Assembly (NCBI GenBank): GCA_022705265.1
Contig: JAKJEU010000025.1
Location: 1 to 11,423 of the forward strand
Source of the DNA: Pseudomonadota bacterium
GTDB taxonomy: Bacteria; Pseudomonadota; Alphaproteobacteria; JAKJEU01
Direction: 5' to 3'
DNA: 11,423 bases
Positions 5,867 to 11,423 of this stretch are shown here, one piece after another. A program made the translations under genes and the position numbers. The notes under the pieces were generated by a model. The model did not search any database, had not been told where the DNA came from, and saw only the letters and a program-made list of their open reading frames with translations. Numbering within the stretch: the stretch's first letter is position 1; each line of letters opens with the position of its first letter.

Positions 5867-7207
5867 ATGCAAAGATATATTACAATTATTGGTGGCGGTC
5901 TTGCCGGAGTTGAAGTGGCAAATATGCTCCTTAAAGCCAATATTCCCGTGAAATTAAAGGATATGAAGCCTTATAAAAAATCACCTGCTCATAAAAATGA
6001 TAATTTTGCTGAGCTTGTTTGTTCCAATTCATTAAGGTCAAAGGATACTTTAACTTCTGGGGTCGGTATTTTACAATCAGAACTTAATCAACTTGGTTCT
6101 ATTGTAATGAAAAGTGCGATAAAAAACGAAGTCCCAGCAGGGGGAGCTTTGGCGGTTAATCGCGATGACTTTGCAAACGATATAACAAATGAATTGAAAC
6201 AAAATCCTTTATTTTCTTTCGAGTCTGAAGAAATAATGGATCTTCCAAAGGATGAAGGGATAAATGTTATTGCGACGGGGCCTTTGACTTCTGAAACCTT
6301 GACTTTAAAAATAAAGGAATTTACAGGAAATAATAATTTACATTTCTTTGACGCTCTTGCTCCGATAATTTACGGGGATAGCATTGATTATAACGAAGCA
6401 TGGTTTCAATCACGATATGACAAGGGCGAGGCAACCGATTATCTTAATTGCGCTTTGACAAAGGAAGAATATTACAACTTTATCGACGATTTGTTAAAAG
6501 CCGAAAAAGTCGAATTCAAAGATTTCGAAAAAAACACTCCATATTTCGAGGGTTGCTTACCAGTCGAAGTCATGGCGGAAAGAGGGGTGGAAACTCTTGC
6601 ATATGGCCCTTTGAAGCCTGTGGGTTTATCTAATCCTAAAACTCCTGACACAAGACCTTATGCCGTTATTCAGTTAAGAAAAGAAAACAAAGAAGGCACT
6701 TTGTTCAACATGGTTGGTTTTCAAACCAAAATGAAACACAAAGCTCAAATGGAAGTGTTCAGAAAAATTCCAGCCCTTAAAAACGCAGTCTTTGCAAGGC
6801 TTGGAGGAATTCATCGTAATACTTTTATAAATTCCCCAGAAGTTTTAAATGACGATTTTTCCTTAAAGGGCAGGGAGAATATCCACTTTGCTGGTCAAAT
6901 CATGGGTTGTGAAGGATATATCGAAAGTGCAAGCATGGGGTTGTTACTTGGACTTATCTTGGTTGCAAAAATTAAGGGAATTGATTTTAAAATGCCACCT
7001 CAAACCACTGCTATTGGTGCAATGTATCACCATGTAAGAGGGGTAAGCAAGACTGGTCGTTTTGAACCTATGAACATTAATTTTGGATTATTTCCTGAAA
7101 TTGAAAACCATAAAATTAAAGGAAAAAACCGCAAAGCTTTTTACAGCGAACGCGCAAAAAAGGATTTTGAAGAATGGGTAAATCAAGAAGTAGCGAAGAT
7201 TTTTTAG
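5867..7207 (+). CDS. trmFO: Methylenetetrahydrofolate--tRNA-(uracil-5-)-methyltransferase
   Basis: Folate- and FAD-dependent enzyme that makes 5-methyluridine at position 54 of the tRNA T-loop, using methylenetetrahydrofolate as carbon donor. The 446-residue length is normal for the family. Residues 5-14 form the Rossmann FAD site (ITIIGGGLAG). The two conserved cysteines are present in their usual settings: C52 in AELVCSNSLRS and C230 in FEGCLPVEVMAERG. Other family blocks are PAGGALAVNRDDF, YGPLKPVGL, NMVGFQTKMK, RLGGIHRNTF and GCEGYIESASMG. The start is supported by AGGA (5854-5857) 9 nt upstream. It is the first gene of a tight operon, and its last 34 nt overlap hpnC. Linking it to squalene synthesis has no obvious functional reason and may simply be co-transcription. 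Confidence 0.97.
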   Translation: MQRYITIIGGGLAGVEVANMLLKANIPVKLKDMKPYKKSPAHKNDNFAELVCSNSLRSKDTLTSGVGILQSELNQLGSIVMKSAIKNEVPAGGALAVNRDDFANDITNELKQNPLFSFESEEIMDLPKDEGINVIATGPLTSETLTLKIKEFTGNNNLHFFDALAPIIYGDSIDYNEAWFQSRYDKGEATDYLNCALTKEEYYNFIDDLLKAEKVEFKDFEKNTPYFEGCLPVEVMAERGVETLAYGPLKPVGLSNPKTPDTRPYAVIQLRKENKEGTLFNMVGFQTKMKHKAQMEVFRKIPALKNAVFARLGGIHRNTFINSPEVLNDDFSLKGRENIHFAGQIMGCEGYIESASMGLLLGLILVAKIKGIDFKMPPQTTAIGAMYHHVRGVSKTGRFEPMNINFGLFPEIENHKIKGKNRKAFYSERAKKDFEEWVNQEVAKIF

Positions 7208-7830
7208 TCGGTTCTCTCCTTATCCGTAAAGATTTAAGAGCAAAGGTTAAAGAATTTTATGACTTTGCAAGATTGGCTGATGATATTGCGGACAATCCAT
7301 CTTTACCAACTGAAGAAAAGCTTAAAATATTAAACGATATGGAACAAGACGCTCCAACTTCGCACGCACGAACTTTGCTTGAAGCTTTCAAAATTGATGC
7401 GGTTGGCAAGGAATATAATACTTGGAGCGATTTGGTGGATTATTGCGAACTTTCTGCGGTTCCTGTGGGTGATTTTATGCTTGATTTGCATGACGAGCCA
7501 TATTTGCTTAAACACCCATCTCGGGCTATGTGCGTTATTTTGCAAGTTTTAAATCATATCCAAGATAGGGAAAAAGACCTTAAAAACCTTAACCGTGTTT
7601 ATATAAAAGACGAAAATTTAAAAGATTTTATGGAAAAAACCGAAGCCTTATTTAGCGAAGCAATTCATGTAAGAAAAATATATAATTTCAGGTTAAGACT
7701 TGAAATATCAATTATATACGAAGTTGCTTTACTTCATTTAAAACGCTTGAAAAATAATCAAAAATTAAATAAAAATGATTGGGTGATTGGTGTAATAAAA
7801 GGAATTTTTAAAGGGTTAATAAAAAAATGA
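7174..7830 (+). CDS. hpnC: Hydroxysqualene synthase HpnC (compact)
   Basis: Squalene/phytoene-synthase fold. In the HpnCDE route HpnC turns presqualene diphosphate into hydroxysqualene. This copy has 218 residues, clearly shorter than the usual 270-290. Family marks are kept: SSEDFLVGS near the N-terminus, the first Asp-rich motif DDIAD (36-40), SAVPVGDFMLDLH (94-106), and LQVLNHIQDREKDLKNLNRVYI (123-144) with D131 and D135 as the second Asp motif. Missing length seems spread between the motifs and at the C-terminus, so it is compact and not broken. AAGGA at 7160-7164 lies 9 nt before the ATG, inside the end of trmFO, and the 34-nt overlap suggests coupled translation. The stop overlaps the start of hpnD (ATGA). 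Confidence 0.88.
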   Translation: MGKSRSSEDFLVGSLLIRKDLRAKVKEFYDFARLADDIADNPSLPTEEKLKILNDMEQDAPTSHARTLLEAFKIDAVGKEYNTWSDLVDYCELSAVPVGDFMLDLHDEPYLLKHPSRAMCVILQVLNHIQDREKDLKNLNRVYIKDENLKDFMEKTEALFSEAIHVRKIYNFRLRLEISIIYEVALLHLKRLKNNQKLNKNDWVIGVIKGIFKGLIKK

Positions 7831-8633
7831 TGGAAGAAATCAAAAAAATCGTAAAAAAGTCGGGAACTTCCTTTTACTATGCGATGAGCTTTTTACCAAA
7901 AATTAAAAGAGAAGCCATGTACACCATATATGCTTTTTGCCGTATCGTTGATGACATTGCCGATGAGCCTAATTCCGACGATGTTAAAAACGAACTTTTA
8001 AATAATTGGCGAAAACATATCATCGATATTTATAACGGGGTAATTGAAACCGATTTTAACCATGAACTTCATAAGGTCATTAAAAAATTTGACCTTCCAA
8101 AAGAAGAATTTATGGCAATAATTGATGGCATGAACATGGATATCAACCAAGGAATGAAAGCTCCTCAACTTGATGACTTATTAATATATGCCAGAAGAGT
8201 TGCAGGGGCGGTTAAAATTTTTGGCGATGCTTCTATAAAAGCAAAAGAATTTGCCATAAACCTTGGTAATGCTCTTCAACTTACCAACATTTTAAGAGAC
8301 ATGGGCGAAGATCTTGACATGGGACGGCTTTATTTTCCAAAGGAAATCATTGGTGAAAACATATCCGATTTAAAACAAATTTTGGAAGATAAAAATATCG
8401 GAGAGAAAAGAGAAAAGTTGGCCGCTCTTACTTATCTTTATTTCAAAGAGGCTGAAAATTTCTTAAAAACTGCTGATACTAATATATTAAAACCTGCCAT
8501 CGTTATGATGCAAGTTTATTACAATATATTCAAAGAAATGGAAAAAAGAGGGTGGGATAAAATCAACCCTCGGGTAAAATTATCAAAATTTAAAATGTTA
8601 AGAATTGCATTATGGCCAAAATCAACATTATAG
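7827..8633 (+). CDS. hpnD: Presqualene diphosphate synthase HpnD
   Basis: Condenses two farnesyl diphosphates to presqualene diphosphate, the first step of the HpnCDE route to squalene. The 268 residues fit the family. Visible marks: SFYYAMSFLPKIKREAMY (15-32), which contains the family's SFxxAxxxLP pattern, the first Asp-rich motif DDIAD (42-46), and NILRDMGEDLDMGRLYFP (154-171) with D158 and D162. One oddity: the active-site helix that usually reads VAGAV-GLLSV-RIFG is here VAGAVKIFG (125-133), as if five residues were deleted in frame near 8213/8214. The frame may begin at either of two adjacent ATG codons (7827 or 7830). The first overlaps the hpnC stop as ATGA, typical of coupled translation. 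Confidence 0.92.
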   Translation: MMEEIKKIVKKSGTSFYYAMSFLPKIKREAMYTIYAFCRIVDDIADEPNSDDVKNELLNNWRKHIIDIYNGVIETDFNHELHKVIKKFDLPKEEFMAIIDGMNMDINQGMKAPQLDDLLIYARRVAGAVKIFGDASIKAKEFAINLGNALQLTNILRDMGEDLDMGRLYFPKEIIGENISDLKQILEDKNIGEKREKLAALTYLYFKEAENFLKTADTNILKPAIVMMQVYYNIFKEMEKRGWDKINPRVKLSKFKMLRIALWPKSTL

Positions 8634-9565
8634 GCGCTGGGTTATCTGGGCTTTCTTGTGCAGTTAACCTTATAAACAAAGGTTATGATGATATTCATGT
8701 TTTTGAAAGCTCTAAAAACGCTGGGGGAAGGCTTAAACCTTTTTTTATAAAAGAGTTTGATAAAGAAATATATAATCCTCATCTTATTTCTGGTTGCAAT
8801 CATAATGCTTTTAAATTTTTGGAAATTATAAAGGCTGATAAGCTTAAAAAGGTTAAATTCAAAACTTCAAGTTATAATTTATATTCTTTATATAAACTTT
8901 TTATGGAATCTGTTTTAAATGAGCCTTATGAAATTGCCGACCTTAAAATGGGTAATAAAGTGTTATTTAAAACTTTGTTAAGTGGGTTTGATTTTTACCT
9001 TGCTAACCCTTATGAATTCATTGATAAATCGGTAAATTATATCAAAAATAATGGCGGTAAATTTAATTATAACCATACCATAAAATCGATTAATGAATTT
9101 GATAAAAAAGACATAAATATAATTGCAACAGACGCTTTTAACCTTAGAAAACTTTTGAACCTTGATTTTGAAATTAAGGAGAGCCCAATAATTAATGTCC
9201 ATTTCAAATATGATTTAGGGTCAGATTTTATCATGCTTTGTCCTGATTTTGCCTTTCCTTGTGTAATATTTTATGAAAATGGAGTTATTTCCATTACCAT
9301 AAGTGCTTGTTTAAAATTGATTAAATACGATGATAAAAATATAATAAATATTATGTGGAAATTAATCCAAAAATTATTTAATATAAAAACAAGCTCGCCT
9401 TTGGCTCGGATAATAAAAACAAAAAGGGCAACGATGAAAACCAATAAAAAGGAAATAGAAATAATCAAAAATCAAAATATATTTATATGTTCTGATTTTC
9501 TTGACATGGATTTACCGTCTACGATTGAAAATTCTATTTCTTCGGGATTTAATATTAAACTTTAA
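8612..9565 (+). CDS. hpnE: Hydroxysqualene dehydroxylase HpnE-like FAD protein (compact)
   Basis: FAD-dependent amine-oxidase-fold protein that in this cassette would reduce hydroxysqualene to squalene. The N-terminal dinucleotide site reads INIIGAGLSGLSCA (4-17), followed by VFESSKNAGGRL (30-41). The C-terminal FAD block is recognisable in FICSDFLDMDLPSTIENSISSG (about 292-313), including the LPSTIE element. At 317 residues it is about 100 shorter than typical HpnE, the loss falling in the middle. The usual DNGQHL-type motif is degenerate here (EIYNPHL, 52-58). Assignment rests on the fold marks plus position directly after hpnC and hpnD. The ATG lies 22 nt inside hpnD with only a weak purine stretch upstream, consistent with coupled translation. 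Activity is uncertain. Confidence 0.78.
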   Translation: MAKINIIGAGLSGLSCAVNLINKGYDDIHVFESSKNAGGRLKPFFIKEFDKEIYNPHLISGCNHNAFKFLEIIKADKLKKVKFKTSSYNLYSLYKLFMESVLNEPYEIADLKMGNKVLFKTLLSGFDFYLANPYEFIDKSVNYIKNNGGKFNYNHTIKSINEFDKKDINIIATDAFNLRKLLNLDFEIKESPIINVHFKYDLGSDFIMLCPDFAFPCVIFYENGVISITISACLKLIKYDDKNIINIMWKLIQKLFNIKTSSPLARIIKTKRATMKTNKKEIEIIKNQNIFICSDFLDMDLPSTIENSISSGFNIKL

Positions 9566-9584
9566 AAACTTTTAAGAGGTTAAA

Positions 9585-10165
9585 ATGAAATTTGAATTAC
9601 CAAAGCTTCCATACGAATACGATGACTTAGCACCTTATATTTCAAGACAAACACTTGAATTCCACCATGATAAGCATCATGCGGCTTATGTTAACAATCT
9701 TAACAATCTTATTGCTGGAACTGAATATGAAAAATGTCTCTTGAAGATATTATCATAAACTCAAAAGAAAAGGCTAATATGCCTATTTTCAACAATGCTG
9801 CACAAGTTTTTAACCACACTTTTTTCTTTGAATGTATGAAGAAAAACGGTGGTGGCGAAGTTCCAGAAGAAATTTCAAAGCATTTTGGTGGCAAAGAAAA
9901 CTTTATCAAAACTTTCAAAGAAGCAGGAATGACCCAATTTGGAAGCGGTTGGGCTTGGCTTTTACAAGACAAATTTGGAAATTTAAAAATCGTGAAAATG
10001 CCTAATGCTGAGACTCCTGTGATGTATGGCGAAAAACCATTGCTTACAGTTGATGTTTGGGAACATGCTTATTATCTTGATTACCAAAATAAAAGAGCTG
10101 ATTTTATCGATACGTTTTTAAATAACCTTGTAAATTGGGAATTTGTTTTGAAAAATTTAAAATAG
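9585..10165 (+). pseudogene. sodB: Iron superoxide dismutase, reading frame broken by one missing base
   Basis: Fe-type superoxide dismutase, which turns superoxide into oxygen and hydrogen peroxide in the cytoplasm. The gene starts at the ATG at 9585 with AGAGG about 5 nt upstream, 19 nt after hpnE. The first frame gives MKFELPKLPYEYDDL... and TLEFHHDKHHAAYV, then hits TAA at 9756-9758. The rest of the protein is in the -1 frame from 9734 to 10165. Adding one A to the A5 run (9730-9734) restores GTEYEKMSLEDIII and a normal protein of about 193 residues. All four metal ligands are present in the restored numbering (H27, H78, D157, H161), and Q74 in NNAAQVFNH marks the Fe type. Sequence quality is otherwise perfect for the family, so a sequencing error or very recent mutation is likelier than old decay. 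Confidence 0.9.
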
Positions 10166-10239
10166 TATTGGTATTTACACAATTTACTGTGATATGCTTA
10201 CGATTAACGAATTAACTTTATTTTATAAGACTGTTATTG

Positions 10240-10794
10240 ATGAAAAAAGAAACTTTTAACTTACCAAATATCCTCACACTTTTAAGAATAGTTGTCATAC
10301 CTTTGATTGTTGCTACTTTCTTTTTTAAAGGTGGCTTTTCAGCATGGTTAGGCGGACTTATGTTCGTTGCTGCTGCTATTACCGATTATTTTGATGGATA
10401 TTTTGCAAGAAAACTTCAATTAGTTTCAAAATTCGGAAGATTTTTGGATCCAATTGCTGATAAAGTTTTGGTTTCGTCGGTACTTTTAATGCTTGCTTAT
10501 AAAGGTGGACTTGCTTATTTTGGAATTATTCCTGCTTTAATTATTCTTTGCCGTGAAATTTTGGTTTCCGGGTTAAGAGAATTCTTGGCTGAATCCAATG
10601 TAAGTATGCCTGTGTCAAGGCTTGCAAAATGGAAAACTGCTTTCCAACTTATATCTCTTCCTTTGTTAATCGTAGGCGATCATGGTTTTTATTTCAACGA
10701 ACTTGGAAGCGGATTACTTTGGTTTTCTGCGGTTTTGACTATGATAACTGGATATGATTATTTAAAATCTGGGTTCAAATACATAAATAATTAA
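10240..10794 (+). CDS. pgsA: CDP-diacylglycerol--glycerol-3-phosphate 3-phosphatidyltransferase
   Basis: Inner-membrane enzyme that makes phosphatidylglycerol phosphate from CDP-diacylglycerol and glycerol-3-phosphate, the committed step to phosphatidylglycerol and cardiolipin. The complete CDP-alcohol phosphotransferase signature is visible: D49-x2-D52-G53-x2-A56-R57-x8-G66-x3-D70-x3-D74. The N-terminus NLPNILTLLRIVVIP is typical of PgsA and separates it from phosphatidylserine or cardiolipin synthases of the same fold. Several hydrophobic segments follow, and 184 residues is normal. I use the ATG at 10240; an in-frame TTG at 10237 is less likely. Ribosome site is weak (AAGA about 9 nt upstream). 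A gap of about 74 nt separates it from sodB, so it may have its own promoter. Confidence 0.95.
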   Translation: MKKETFNLPNILTLLRIVVIPLIVATFFFKGGFSAWLGGLMFVAAAITDYFDGYFARKLQLVSKFGRFLDPIADKVLVSSVLLMLAYKGGLAYFGIIPALIILCREILVSGLREFLAESNVSMPVSRLAKWKTAFQLISLPLLIVGDHGFYFNELGSGLLWFSAVLTMITGYDYLKSGFKYINN

Positions 10795-10802
10795 AAAAAA
10801 AC

Positions 10803-10830
10803 TTGGCATTATAAAAAAAAATGTTATTCT
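10803..10830 (+). promoter_or_regulatory. Candidate promoter for the DUF4167 gene
   Basis: TTGGCA (10803-10808) and TATTCT (10825-10830) are separated by 16 nt, just after pgsA. Transcription would start near 10837 and give a leader of about 70 nt. The -35 part matches the common consensus in five of six positions, the -10 part in four, so this is a modest candidate. Confidence 0.35.
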
Positions 10831-10844
10831 TACCATGTTTTGAA

Positions 10845-10867
10845 AAAAGATATTTTTTATATCTTTT
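10845..10867. terminator. AT-only hairpin after pgsA
   Basis: AAAAGATAT (10845-10853) and ATATCTTTT (10859-10867) pair over 9 bp around a T5 loop, with a T-rich tail. Only one G-C pair holds it, so it would be a weak terminator. It also sits downstream of the candidate promoter at 10803-10830, so it could instead be a leader hairpin of the next gene. Confidence 0.35.
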
Positions 10868-10908
10868 ATTTATATAATTAAAATATAACAAAAAAATCGG
10901 AAAAATAT

Positions 10909-11423
10909 ATGAAACAAGGAAACAACAAAAACCGTAATCGCGGCCATAACCGCAATAATAATAACAATCGTAATCGCATTAATAATGTTCCTTCTAAAAA
11001 CCAAGTACTTGAAAGTACTGGTCCATCTGGAAAGATAAGAGGAAACCTTATGCAATTGATTGAAAAGTATTTAGGTGCTGGCAAAGATGCGGTTTCTCAA
11101 GATGATTTAGTCTTAGCCGAATGTTGTTATCAATATGCTGACCATTATACAAGACTTTTAAATGTCGCAAATGCATATGATAATTCAAAAAGAGAAGAAC
11201 AACAAAAACAACAAAAACAATATTATGAAACCAGAAACTCTGAAAGCTCATCAGAAGAAATAAGCGACACAAACGAAGAAGTTATCAAAGAAGAAATTGA
11301 AAATAACGAACAGAAAACTGATAACAAAGAAAAAAAAGAGCAAGAAAATCAAATACAAAATATCGCTTTTTTAAATACAGAAATTGAAACTCCTGTGGAA
11401 GATAAAAATCCAATAAAGAAAAA
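10909..11423 (+). CDS. DUF4167 domain protein (C-terminus beyond window)
   Basis: The frame begins at the ATG at 10909 with GGA about 7 nt upstream and stays open to the window end (171 codons seen). Residues 1-26 are almost entirely Asn, Arg, Lys and Gly, then comes a conserved-looking helical core (about 38-88) containing GPSGKIRGNLMQLIEKYL and LAECCYQYADHYTRLLNVA. This matches my memory of DUF4167, found in alphaproteobacteria, whose members read RVRGTAQQVFEKY and AENYLQHAEHYYRILN. After the core the protein is a disordered Gln/Glu/Lys-rich tail. Known function is not established; the basic N-terminus followed by a helical core would fit nucleic-acid or ribosome contact, but that is inference. 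The asparagine excess probably reflects AT pressure on an Arg/Gly-rich ancestor. Confidence 0.88.
   Translation, partial: MKQGNNKNRNRGHNRNNNNNRNRINNVPSKNQVLESTGPSGKIRGNLMQLIEKYLGAGKDAVSQDDLVLAECCYQYADHYTRLLNVANAYDNSKREEQQKQQKQYYETRNSESSSEEISDTNEEVIKEEIENNEQKTDNKEKKEQENQIQNIAFLNTEIETPVEDKNPIKK

Noticed and set aside
7174..7830. hpnC as a truncated pseudogene
   Set aside because: Despite its 218 residues, both Asp-rich motifs and the APVG-type block are present, and the overlaps with both neighbours are intact.
9726..9758. Programmed -1 frameshift in sodB as a designed signal
   Set aside because: There is no X-XXY-YYZ heptamer in the right phase, no clear downstream hairpin, the A-run is only five long, and Fe-SOD is not known to use recoding. 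Kept only as a less likely option in the finding.
10204..10216. TTAA-CGAA-TTAAC upstream of pgsA as a CtrA-type binding site
   Set aside because: The alphaproteobacterial CtrA pattern has 7 nt between the half sites; here there are 4. Chance is likely in AT-rich DNA.
10870..11272. Leftward open frames opposite the DUF4167 gene
   Set aside because: They are shadows of the Asn/Lys/Gln-rich coding strand, hydrophobic because of the AT-rich complement, with no start signals.

Overview
The window looks like a chromosomal stretch of an AT-rich alphaproteobacterium with compact genes. Three things point there: the alphaproteobacterial DUF4167-type protein at the right end, a bacterial hopanoid-type squalene cassette (hpnC-hpnD-hpnE), and a valyl-tRNA synthetase of the archaeal-like type that is well known from Rickettsia. 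A host- or gut-associated lineage with a reduced genome is plausible, but that is inference. No tRNA, rRNA, CRISPR array or transposase was seen.

Left part (1-3468): valS runs leftward off the window edge. It is divergent from a small rightward gene (2177-2524) whose product resembles only the N-terminal HEAT-like domain of aconitase B. A very AT-rich leftward orphan gene follows (2572-3315), encoding a membrane-anchored protein. Nearly identical 42-44 nt terminator hairpins lie on both sides of this orphan.

Middle (3469-5866): a leftward two-gene operon. The first gene encodes a membrane-anchored rhodanese-fold protein with no cysteine at all. Overlapping it by 8 nt is a gene for a 630-residue exported protein with 12 cysteines after the signal peptide, GPDG-type repeats and a pentapeptide-repeat block. 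This pair is the best candidate here for an undescribed system. A short divergent promoter region (5813-5866) separates it from the rightward operon.

Right part (5867-11423): trmFO, hpnC, hpnD and hpnE are tightly overlapped (34, 4 and 22 nt), followed after 19 nt by an iron superoxide dismutase gene. The sod reading frame is broken by one missing A in an A-run. trmFO supplies tRNA m5U54. HpnC, HpnD and HpnE together convert farnesyl diphosphate to squalene, the precursor of hopanoids, and no squalene-hopene cyclase is visible here. Then come pgsA (phosphatidylglycerol-phosphate synthase) and the start of the DUF4167 gene, which runs off the right edge. All three Hpn proteins are shorter than usual or carry internal deletions, while their Asp-rich or FAD-binding motifs are kept.
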